From positions 8,753-72,752 of the forward strand of contig JAEZVA010000071.1 of assembly GCA_023443315.1 (NCBI GenBank): 64,000 bases of DNA, read 5' to 3'. The DNA comes from Bacillota bacterium (GTDB lineage: Bacteria > Bacillota > Clostridia > Oscillospirales > Ruminococcaceae). Position numbers and translations under genes: made by a program. How positions within the stretch are numbered: position 1 is the stretch's first letter; the number at the start of each line of letters is the position of its first letter. The notes under the pieces are model-generated. The model did no database searches. It was not told the DNA's origin and worked only from the letters and a program-made list of their open reading frames with translations. Below are positions 45,754 through 54,079 of the stretch, piece by piece.

Positions 45754-48700
45754 ATGACGAGAACCAGAAAACGAAACCGAATTTTAGGCGCAGTTGTGGG
45801 GATCAGCTTTTTAGTTATCACCCTGTTTGCGGGCGTGTATGCATTTGCAATGGACGGTTCCTCCGTGCTGCCGCCCAGCATTATCAACGCAAACGACAGT
45901 AAGGTGATTTCGGACGAGCCATCCGAACCGCCGGTGGAATCCGAACCGGAGCCCGAACCAGAGCCGGAGCCCGAGCCCGAGCCGGTATTCTCCCGCCCGA
46001 GCGAACTTCGTGCAGTGTATCTAATCCCGGGTGAGGATTTTATTTTAAACGGTACAACCTCCGCTGCGACGGTGCAGGGTGAGATTGACGCCGCCATACA
46101 AAGCTCTGTTTCGATGGGAATGAACTCGGTTGTTGTCGATCTGCGGTATAACGATACGGTTATCTACAAATCGGATATCTTCCGCTCCAAGGTCGGTGAT
46201 TTCGATGCGCTTGATTACCTGACCAAACAAGCAGAGCAAAAGGGGCTGTACGTCTATGTGTTGTACGAGGCACTCAGCATACCGTCGGGGGATAAGATAG
46301 TCACGGCGGATAATATAAGCGGCGACACACTCGATATCATGATGAACGGTGTTATGGAGATTGTAGCGGGCTACAAGGTTGACGGCGTAATTATAGAGAA
46401 TTATTTCAACGAGACCACCGAGAACTCCTATGCTGCCTATTCGGAGTACGGGCTTTCGATGGGCTTTGAGAACTACATGTACCAGAACACCGAGGCGGTT
46501 ATCAAATCGATAGCCGAGGCGGTGCGCAAAGAAAACCGGAACGTACAGGTCGGCATCTCCACCACCAGCGTGTGGGCGAATAAGGAGTCAAACGAACTGG
46601 GCTCCGACACGTCAGCAACCTATCAGATGCTTTATGATGGGCACGCGGATGTAAAGAAGTACATAGAACAAGGCTATGTTGATTTTGTATCGGTCAAGGC
46701 GGCAGGTTCGATGACCGACAGTGCGGTCCCGTTTTCCACCGTTATCACATGGTGGGGCGAGCTTGCGCAGGAAAACGGTATTCCGATGTACGTCGTGCAT
46801 TCTGCGACCAAGGCGTGCACCGACAGTGCGGGGTGGAGCAGCCCTGACCAGCTTACCCGTCAGGTGATGGAGGCAAAAACGGTTGCGGGTTACAGCGGCA
46901 GTGCGTTTAACTCCCTTAAAGCACTCGCGGCAGACCCGAAGGATAGCACAGAGCTCTTAATTAAATACTTCAACAATCAGGTACAGGAGGCGCATGTCCT
47001 TAAGGACCTTGCGATTACGCAGCCTACCAAAAAGACCTATACTACAGCCGAGCAGACCGTCGCGTTCCAGGGCGCGACCGACCCGAACTTCCCCATTACG
47101 CTGAACGGTCAGGAACTCGAACAGGATAAAAACGGCTACATCGGCTACGAGGCAACGCTTTCTGCGGGCACCAATACCTTTGAATTTAAACATAAGGAAA
47201 AGACAGTCACCTACACCATCACGCGTGATGTGCAGGTGTTAAAAGAGGTGTATCCCGCAGGTTCTGTGTCCGCCATCGGCGGCTCGCAGCTCACGGTAAC
47301 CGCCGTTGCATACAGCACCGCAACGGTTAAGGCGACCCTAGGTGGTCAGACCATTACCCTAAAAGAGGATACAAACCTAGAAGACTCGGATGAGAAGGAT
47401 TCAAGCTACCGCCGCTTCATCGGCACGTTTACGATGCCCGAGGGCACCAGTTCGACGCAAACGCTGGGTACCGTGAAGTTTACAGCAAGCGCCGAGGGCT
47501 TTTCGGAATCGGCATCGGGCGCCAGCATCAAGGTGGCCGAGGCAATCTCCTACGACACCTCGGACGGAAATGGCAGACAGCTTCAGGTAACCGCGACGCA
47601 GGCCGAAACCTTCCCCACCAATACCATCAACGATTATTCCCACCCCGAATACCATCCGCTGCCCAAGGGTACCATTGACAAGGCGGTCAGCGATGCCATC
47701 AACTATTCTGACGGAAAGAGCTCGTTTACATACTACATCCTGTCCTCTGGTGTGCGCGTCTATGCGCAAGACATCAAGTTTATTGATGAGCAGGATCTTT
47801 CCGACAACAAGATTTCGGCGATGGCCGTGACAAACGACGGGCGGTACACAACCGTTTCGCTGAGCATGAGCTGGCAGGTACCCTATACTGTTACACTGTC
47901 AAACTCGCAGATGAAGATCTCATTTAAAAACACCTCGTCCATTCCGGCAAACCTTGCATCACTTAGCAAAAACCCGTTGTTCTCCAACGCGACATGGTCG
48001 GGCTCTACGCTGACGCTTGGAATTAGAAACGGCGGTCTGATGGGCTACCAGGCTTCCTATAACGGCACAACACTCAACCTAAAGTTCAACAACCCCGCGC
48101 CCATGCAGAGCGCGTCCAACAGCTACGGTTATACGCTGAGCGGTGCTAGAATTGTACTGGACCCCGGTCACAACGACTCCGACCCGGGCGCTTTGGGCTT
48201 CTACCCGAACATGCATGAGCGTGAGATAAACCGCGCCATTGCAGCAAAAACCAAAGCCATCCTGCAAGATTTGGGCGCTTCGGTACAGGTCAACCCCTCC
48301 CCGTCCAGCTCTTCACTTGCCGGGCGCATCGCAACCTCACTCTCGTTTGAGCCGCATCTGCTGATATCTCTGCATAGCAACTCGGGCAGTTCGAGTGCGT
48401 CGGGAACCGAGAGTTACTACTTTAACTCATTCTCACAACCACTTGCAAGCTATGCGGCAAAGCGCGTTTCTTCGTCTCTGGGCATTACAAACAGAGGCGC
48501 TAAATTCTCCTACTTCTACATGACGCGCAGCTTCGCGTTCCCCGCGACGCTTACCGAGTACGGCTTTGTGAGCAACCGCTCGGAGTACGAGCTGCTCGTC
48601 AGCTCCGCTGGGCAGACCGCAGCCGCACAGGGCACGGTTCGGGCGATCATCGATTTCTTTGAAAGCCGATACGGTTCTTCCTCCACGGGCACCGAGTCTA

Positions 48701-49296
48701 CCGGCAAGGTCGCCACCGTCAATGTAACCGGTGTAACGCTTGACCAAACAAAACTGACGGTGGAGGTGGGCAAAACCGCCTCGCTTGCCGCAACGATAGC
48801 CCCCGCAGACGCAACCAATCAAAACCTTACGTGGGTAAGCAGTAACACGTCGGTTGCCACGGTGGACGCAAACGGCATTGTTACGGGTGTTAAAGCAGGA
48901 ACTGCCAAGATTACCGTAAAAACCGAGGATAGGGGCAAGAGTGCCGTTGCGACGATAACCGTAAAAGAGGCATCCTCGTCGTCTTCGTCCAATCCATCCT
49001 CCTCCCCATCGTCCGACCCATCCTCTTCAAGCCCGTCCTCAGGTAGTGGGGAGACCACCATTGAGCTTAATATCGATGAAATTGGCATGAGCGTTGGTGC
49101 GGACGACACGCTGGTTGCGATTATAAATGGAACAGCGGTTTTGGGTACCGATGTCAGATGGAGCACTTCCAGTTCTGCTATTGTCACAGTTGACGCAAAC
49201 GGTAAGATTGTATCGAACAAGGCGGGAACTGCCACTATAACAGCAACCACAAAGGACGGCAAATACTCTGCAACCTGTACTGTTAACGTGAGCTAA
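45754..49296 (+). CDS. Cell-wall protein: degenerate GHL10 domain, amidase_3 and two Big_2 domains
   Basis: An 1180-residue protein with an N-terminal membrane anchor (about residues 9-32). A Glu-Pro repeat (about 60-76) precedes a GHL10-like domain (about 85-400), a beta-rich middle region, and an N-acetylmuramoyl-L-alanine amidase domain (about 800-980). The amidase zinc site is visible: LDPGHND, MHEREIN, SLHSN and LTEYGFVSN. Two Big_2 immunoglobulin-like domains (about 990-1075 and 1100-1180) are joined by a Ser/Pro linker. The GHL10 part has lost family residues, with DGVIIENYF in place of DGVHYDDYF. The amidase is probably active and cuts peptide stems from glycan; Big_2 may bind wall or matrix. 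Confidence 0.87.
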   Translation: MTRTRKRNRILGAVVGISFLVITLFAGVYAFAMDGSSVLPPSIINANDSKVISDEPSEPPVESEPEPEPEPEPEPEPVFSRPSELRAVYLIPGEDFILNGTTSAATVQGEIDAAIQSSVSMGMNSVVVDLRYNDTVIYKSDIFRSKVGDFDALDYLTKQAEQKGLYVYVLYEALSIPSGDKIVTADNISGDTLDIMMNGVMEIVAGYKVDGVIIENYFNETTENSYAAYSEYGLSMGFENYMYQNTEAVIKSIAEAVRKENRNVQVGISTTSVWANKESNELGSDTSATYQMLYDGHADVKKYIEQGYVDFVSVKAAGSMTDSAVPFSTVITWWGELAQENGIPMYVVHSATKACTDSAGWSSPDQLTRQVMEAKTVAGYSGSAFNSLKALAADPKDSTELLIKYFNNQVQEAHVLKDLAITQPTKKTYTTAEQTVAFQGATDPNFPITLNGQELEQDKNGYIGYEATLSAGTNTFEFKHKEKTVTYTITRDVQVLKEVYPAGSVSAIGGSQLTVTAVAYSTATVKATLGGQTITLKEDTNLEDSDEKDSSYRRFIGTFTMPEGTSSTQTLGTVKFTASAEGFSESASGASIKVAEAISYDTSDGNGRQLQVTATQAETFPTNTINDYSHPEYHPLPKGTIDKAVSDAINYSDGKSSFTYYILSSGVRVYAQDIKFIDEQDLSDNKISAMAVTNDGRYTTVSLSMSWQVPYTVTLSNSQMKISFKNTSSIPANLASLSKNPLFSNATWSGSTLTLGIRNGGLMGYQASYNGTTLNLKFNNPAPMQSASNSYGYTLSGARIVLDPGHNDSDPGALGFYPNMHEREINRAIAAKTKAILQDLGASVQVNPSPSSSSLAGRIATSLSFEPHLLISLHSNSGSSSASGTESYYFNSFSQPLASYAAKRVSSSLGITNRGAKFSYFYMTRSFAFPATLTEYGFVSNRSEYELLVSSAGQTAAAQGTVRAIIDFFESRYGSSSTGTESTGKVATVNVTGVTLDQTKLTVEVGKTASLAATIAPADATNQNLTWVSSNTSVATVDANGIVTGVKAGTAKITVKTEDRGKSAVATITVKEASSSSSSNPSSSPSSDPSSSSPSSGSGETTIELNIDEIGMSVGADDTLVAIINGTAVLGTDVRWSTSSSAIVTVDANGKIVSNKAGTATITATTKDGKYSATCTVNVS

Positions 49297-49316
49297 AAAG
49301 CCATGGCGTTCATAAC

Positions 49317-49347
49317 AAAAGCAGCCCGCCGTCGCGGGCTGCTTTTT
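49317..49347 (+). terminator. Terminator after the amidase gene
   Basis: AAAAGCAGCCCGC pairs with GCGGGCTGCTTTTT around CGTC. Confidence 0.88.
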
Positions 49348-49381
49348 GCTGCCGATTTCGCTACCCAGTGCCAATAATTAT

Positions 49382-49410
49382 TTGACGCAGCAGCAATATG
49401 TTTGTATAAT
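49382..49410 (+). promoter_or_regulatory. Promoter of the miaB-ylbF-mutS-mutL-miaA unit
   Basis: TTGACG (49382-49387), a 17-nt spacer and TATAAT (49405-49410), 43 nt before miaB. Downstream genes are closely spaced or overlapping without terminators. Confidence 0.7.
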
Positions 49411-49452
49411 TAGATAATGCCTACGAACCTTATGGATGGGAATTAAACGAAC

Positions 49453-50883
49453 ATGAGTAAACAGATTACACAGAGTATTGACCCTACCGAACTTGCGCGT
49501 CAGGATGATTTTGCACGGCGGGTCTTTGATATAAACGATGAGCATTTTCATAAAACGGGCACACAGCGCCTTGCCTTAACCCACAGCTACGGCTGCCAGC
49601 AAAACGTCGCGGACGGCGAAAAGCTGGACGGTCAGCTTGCGCGTATGGGCTACGGCTTTACCGACAACCCCGACCTTGCTGATATCATCATCTACAACAC
49701 CTGCGCGGTGCGCGAGCATGCGGAGGATCGGGTGTTTGGCAACGTGGGCGCCTTAAAGCACAACAAGCGGCGCAAGCCGGATCTGATTATCGGCGTGTGC
49801 GGATGCATGATGCAGCAGGAGCATGTGAGCGAGAAGATGCGCAACCATTACCCGTTTGTCGACCTTGTGTTTGGCACCTACGCCTCGCATAAGCTGCCCG
49901 AGCTCATTTACACCTGTATGACGAGCGGTCGGCGTGTGATGGATATTGGCGAGCAGGAGGGCTACCTGCCTGAGGGTCTGCCCGTTCGCCGCAGCGGGTC
50001 GCTTAAGGCGTGGCTGCCGGTGATGTATGGCTGCAACAACTTCTGCAGCTACTGTGTCGTGCCCTATGTACGCGGCAGAGAGCGTTCGCGGGATAGTAAG
50101 GCGGTCATTGAAGAGGCGCGCACTCTGGTTCGTGAAGGCTTTAAGGAGATTACCCTGCTTGGGCAGAATGTAAACTCCTACGGCAAGGGTGTACAAGGCG
50201 AGCTGTCGTTTGCCCAGCTCGTGCGCGAGATAGACGCCATCGACGGCGATTTTCGCGTCCGCTTTATGACAAGCCACCCGAAGGACGCAACCGAGGAGCT
50301 GTTTTTGGCGATTGCCGATAGTAAAAAGGTGGAGCGGCATATCCACCTTCCCGTGCAGTGCGCAAGTGACCGCATTTTGCGTATGATGAACCGGGGCTAT
50401 ACCGCACAGCAGTATCTTGATAAGATAGCCCTTGCAAAAAGCATCATTGACGGGGTAAGCTTTACCAGCGACATTATTGTGGGCTTTCCGGGCGAAACCT
50501 ATGACGATTTTAAACAGACCCTCTCGCTGGTAGAAACGGTGCGCTACGATGCACTGTTTACCTTCATCTATTCCAAACGCGTGGGAACAAAGGCAGAACA
50601 TCTTGAAGACCCCATCCCGCACAAGCAAAAAACCGAGTGGTTTTCGGAGCTTTTGCGGGTGCAGTCTGCAATTGGCAAGCAGCGCTACCACGAGCAGATT
50701 GGCAAAACAGTGCGTGTTCTGGCGGAGGGGCAGGGGCGTTCGGGCGAAGGGTGGTTAACGGGTAAAACCGAGCATGCCGTCGCCTGCGAGTTTAAAGCAC
50801 CGCCCGAGTATACGGGACGATTTGTAGATGTCACGGTTACCGATGCGCAAAACTGGTCGCTGGTTGGCGAACTGATAGTATAA
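49453..50883 (+). CDS. miaB: tRNA (i6A37) methylthiotransferase MiaB
   Basis: A 476-residue radical-SAM enzyme that adds a methylthio group to i6A37 in tRNAs. The N-terminal UPF0004 domain carries three Cys for one iron-sulfur cluster (YGCQQNVADGE, NTCAVREHAEDR, GVCGCMMQQ). The radical-SAM CxxxCxxC is in YGCNNFCSYCVVPYVRGRERSR. A TRAM RNA-binding domain ends the protein. miaA, which makes its substrate, lies four genes downstream. Confidence 0.96.
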   Translation: MSKQITQSIDPTELARQDDFARRVFDINDEHFHKTGTQRLALTHSYGCQQNVADGEKLDGQLARMGYGFTDNPDLADIIIYNTCAVREHAEDRVFGNVGALKHNKRRKPDLIIGVCGCMMQQEHVSEKMRNHYPFVDLVFGTYASHKLPELIYTCMTSGRRVMDIGEQEGYLPEGLPVRRSGSLKAWLPVMYGCNNFCSYCVVPYVRGRERSRDSKAVIEEARTLVREGFKEITLLGQNVNSYGKGVQGELSFAQLVREIDAIDGDFRVRFMTSHPKDATEELFLAIADSKKVERHIHLPVQCASDRILRMMNRGYTAQQYLDKIALAKSIIDGVSFTSDIIVGFPGETYDDFKQTLSLVETVRYDALFTFIYSKRVGTKAEHLEDPIPHKQKTEWFSELLRVQSAIGKQRYHEQIGKTVRVLAEGQGRSGEGWLTGKTEHAVACEFKAPPEYTGRFVDVTVTDAQNWSLVGELIV

Positions 50884-50930
50884 ATAATAACTGCACAGCC
50901 CGAACAACCGGGCAGAAAGAGAGATAACAC

Positions 50931-51338
50931 ATGGAGAACATCATTCAAACAACGAAGAATCTTGGCAAACAGATACAGGCAAACGAAGCATACATTGCAA
51001 TGAACAAGGCACGCGAGGCGGTAGACGCAAGCGACGAACTGCAGCAGCAGATTCAAGAGTTTACCATGCTCAAAATGACGCTGAATCAGGAGCTTTCCAA
51101 AGAGCCGCGCGACGACGCAAAGATTGCTTCCCTAGACGAGCAGATTCGCACGCTACACAAGACGGTGACCGAAAACCCCGTTATGCTTGTATACAACGAT
51201 GCAAAGCTTGCGTTTGATACCGTGGTGGATATGGTAAACAAGATTCTGTCCGCCAGCCTAAACGGCCAGGACCCCGAAACTGCGGATCAGATTGAAAGCT
51301 GCGGCGGCAGCTGCTCGTCCTGCTCTGGCTGCCACTAA
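50931..51338 (+). CDS. YlbF/YmcA family protein with cysteine-rich tail
   Basis: A 135-residue helical protein of the Com_YlbF family, whose Bacillus members (YlbF, YmcA) form a complex with YaaT that aids RNase Y-dependent processing, competence and biofilm regulation. The last residues are CGGSCSSCSGCH, four cysteines in a flexible tail. The Bacillus Y-complex is reported to bind iron-sulfur clusters, so a metal or cluster role is possible. It lies between miaB and mutS. Confidence 0.82.
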   Translation: MENIIQTTKNLGKQIQANEAYIAMNKAREAVDASDELQQQIQEFTMLKMTLNQELSKEPRDDAKIASLDEQIRTLHKTVTENPVMLVYNDAKLAFDTVVDMVNKILSASLNGQDPETADQIESCGGSCSSCSGCH

Positions 51339-51429
51339 TACAGAAAGCGACGCGTTTTGCGCAGGAAAAGCTAGTTTTTAACGACTGGTGTATCTGTGCT
51401 ATTTCATCGGGGGAAAGGGGACAGGCAAC

Positions 51430-54057
51430 GTGGCAGAGCTGTCACCAATGATGCAGCAGTACCGGGCAATCAAGGAGCAGCATAAGGACTACATCCTGTT
51501 CTTTCGCCTGGGTGATTTTTACGAGATGTTCTTTGACGACGCGGTTACCGCGTCCAAGGAGCTTGAGCTTGTTTTGACTGGTCGCGACTGCGGGCAGGAG
51601 GAACGCGCGCCCATGTGCGGCGTGCCCCACCACAGCTGTGAGGCGTATATCGCCCGCCTTGTCAAAAAAGGGTACAAGGTCGCCATCTGTGAGCAAACCG
51701 AAGACCCGAGTACAGCAAAAGGCATAGTGCGCCGCGAGGTGGTGCGCGTTGTAACCCCGGGCACCGTGATCGAAAGCAGTATGCTTAACGAGGCGGAAAA
51801 CAACTATATCGCGGTGCTGTATATCCAAGGGGGATATGCGGGTGCCGCGTATTCTGACATTACCACCGGCGACATCAACCTTATTGAGCTAAACGAGCAG
51901 GATATTGTTTCCGCCGCAATCAACGAAACAGGGCGGTTTTCTCCGAGTGAGGTTTTATTAAACACCGAGGCGGGGCATGCAAGGCAGCTGACTGGATTTT
52001 TAAAGGAACGCATCGCCTGCGTTGCTTCGGTGCTCGGTGACGATTATTTTGAGGACGAGGTCTGCGTACAGACCGTGCTGACGCACTTTAAGCAGCAAAG
52101 CCTTGCACATCTGCAGCTTGACGACAAGCCGTTTGCCGTAAAGGCGCTGGGGGCGCTATTGCGCTATCTGGGCGAGACGCAAAAAAGCGGTTTGGAACGC
52201 CTTATCTCATTAAACCTGTACGGCGTAAGCCAGTACATGAGCCTCGATGTCACGGCACGCCGCAACCTAGAGCTGACCGAGACCATGCGTACGCGAGAAA
52301 AGCGTGCGACTCTGTTGTGGGTACTGGACAAAACCAAAACGGCAATGGGCAAGCGCCTGATTAAGAGTTATATCGAACAGCCGTTGCTTAACCCCACCAT
52401 GGTCATAAAGCGCCTGACTGCGGTTGATGAGCTGTACCACGACACCATGCTGCTAGGCGACACTCGCGCGCAGCTTGAGGGCATCTACGACCTTGAGCGC
52501 ATCATGACGCGCATTGTGTACGGCAGCGCAACGCCCAGAGAGCTAAAGGCACTGTCTCAGACCGCGCAAAAGATTCCCGCGCTCAAGGAACGGCTTGCCC
52601 AAACAAGGTCGCGCCTGCTGCAGGAGTGTCATACCCAGCTTGACCCGCTTGTCGACGTTGTAGACCTCATCGAACGCGCCATCAGTGACGACCCGCCCAT
52701 TACCCTCAAGGACGGCGGCGTAATCAAGACGGGGTATCATCAAGGCGTGGATGAATACCGCGAGATCATTCGCAATACCAAAGAGTACATCGCCGAGACC
52801 GAACGCCTAGAGAAAGATAAAACGGGCATCAAGACGCTAAAAATCGGCTACAATAAGGTGTTCGGCTACTATCTTGAGGTATCCAAAAGCTATACGGGGC
52901 AGGTGCCCGCCGACTATATTCGCAAGCAGACGCTTGCCAACTGCGAGCGGTATATCACCGAGGAGCTCAAGCAGCTCGAAACCCGTGTGCTAGGCGCAAG
53001 CGAACGGATTACGGCGCTAGAGACTGAGCTGTTTTCCGAGGTGAAAAGCGCGGTTGCCGCCGAGCTACACCGCATTCAGCTCACGGCGCGTGCCGTTGCG
53101 CGGCTTGACGTGCTTTGCTCGTTTGCGTTTGTGTCCCGCGAGCGGGGCTACACCCGCCCCGACGTGGATGTTTCGGGCGAGATTGTACTCGACGAATCCC
53201 GCCACCCTGTCATCGAGGTCATTCTCGCTGAGCAGTCGGGGGGCAGTGCGCCGTTTGTTTCCAACAACGTGCGTCTGGATATGGACAAAAACCGCATCGC
53301 CATCATAACAGGTCCCAACATGGCGGGTAAATCCACCTATATGCGTCAGGTGGCATTGATTGTGCTAATGGCGCAGATCGGCTGTTTTGTGCCCGCAAAA
53401 AGCGCAAAAATAGGCATTGTAGACAGCATCTTTACCCGCGTGGGCGCGTCGGACGATCTAGCGACGGGGCAATCCACCTTTATGGTGGAGATGAATGAGG
53501 TTGCGCATATCCTAAAGAACGCAACGGCGAAAAGTCTAATTATCCTTGACGAGATCGGCAGAGGGACAAGCACCTACGACGGCATGAGTATTGCCCGTGC
53601 GGTGCTCGAATACATAGCGGATAAACGCCGCCTTGGCGCAAAAACGCTGTTTGCAACCCACTACCACGAGCTGACTGAGGTTGAAAATCAGGTGGATGGG
53701 GTGCTCAACTACAACATCGCGGTAAAAAAACGCGGCGACGATATCACCTTTTTACGCCGTATCGTGCGCGGCGGCGCGGACGATAGCTACGGCATTGAGG
53801 TGTCTAAGCTGGCGGGGATACCCGAAAGCGTCATTACCCGCGCAAAGGAGATTTTAAAGGGCTTAGAGGAAGGGTGTGACATCACCGTCAAGCGCAGTAT
53901 CCGCAAGGACGACGCGCAGGACGAGCAGATGCAGCTTACACTCGAAGGCGGAAAGAACAGTGAGATTATCGAGCGGCTGCGCCGTATCGACATGAACACC
54001 CTTACACCGATTGAGGCGCTTAACCTGCTTTACGGCATTGCCGCCGAGCTCAAATAA
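51430..54057 (+). CDS. mutS: DNA mismatch repair protein MutS
   Basis: An 875-residue mismatch sensor. The N-terminus has the mismatch-reading GDFYEMFFDDA. The C-terminal ATPase has Walker A GPNMAGKSTYMRQV, Walker B region LIILDEIGRGTSTYDG and ATHYHELTE. GTG 51430 is preferred: GGGGAAAGGGGA lies just ahead and the product begins AELSPMMQQY as in relatives. The frame from 51388 has no ribosome binding site. mutL follows by 19 nt. Confidence 0.96.
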   Translation: MAELSPMMQQYRAIKEQHKDYILFFRLGDFYEMFFDDAVTASKELELVLTGRDCGQEERAPMCGVPHHSCEAYIARLVKKGYKVAICEQTEDPSTAKGIVRREVVRVVTPGTVIESSMLNEAENNYIAVLYIQGGYAGAAYSDITTGDINLIELNEQDIVSAAINETGRFSPSEVLLNTEAGHARQLTGFLKERIACVASVLGDDYFEDEVCVQTVLTHFKQQSLAHLQLDDKPFAVKALGALLRYLGETQKSGLERLISLNLYGVSQYMSLDVTARRNLELTETMRTREKRATLLWVLDKTKTAMGKRLIKSYIEQPLLNPTMVIKRLTAVDELYHDTMLLGDTRAQLEGIYDLERIMTRIVYGSATPRELKALSQTAQKIPALKERLAQTRSRLLQECHTQLDPLVDVVDLIERAISDDPPITLKDGGVIKTGYHQGVDEYREIIRNTKEYIAETERLEKDKTGIKTLKIGYNKVFGYYLEVSKSYTGQVPADYIRKQTLANCERYITEELKQLETRVLGASERITALETELFSEVKSAVAAELHRIQLTARAVARLDVLCSFAFVSRERGYTRPDVDVSGEIVLDESRHPVIEVILAEQSGGSAPFVSNNVRLDMDKNRIAIITGPNMAGKSTYMRQVALIVLMAQIGCFVPAKSAKIGIVDSIFTRVGASDDLATGQSTFMVEMNEVAHILKNATAKSLIILDEIGRGTSTYDGMSIARAVLEYIADKRRLGAKTLFATHYHELTEVENQVDGVLNYNIAVKKRGDDITFLRRIVRGGADDSYGIEVSKLAGIPESVITRAKEILKGLEEGCDITVKRSIRKDDAQDEQMQLTLEGGKNSEIIERLRRIDMNTLTPIEALNLLYGIAAELK

Positions 54058-54059
54058 TA

Positions 54060-54079
54060 GGGGGGAGGGGAACGCCATC
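54060..54079 (+). promoter_or_regulatory. Ribosome binding site and ATC start of mutL
   Basis: A strong purine block GGGGGGAGGGG (54060-54070) ends six bases before ATC 54077. In the conserved mutL frame there is no ATG, GTG or TTG between the mutS stop and this codon, and the next residues PRINILSKHVSELIAAGEVV are the usual second residue onward of MutL. Confidence 0.6.

Noticed and set aside
49753..50691. Minus-strand open frame of 312 codons opposite miaB
   Set aside because: Shadow frame; miaB is fully conserved on the + strand.
54011..54076. TTG 54011 as start of mutL
   Set aside because: It lies within the end of mutS, has no ribosome binding site in front and adds residues not seen in MutL.
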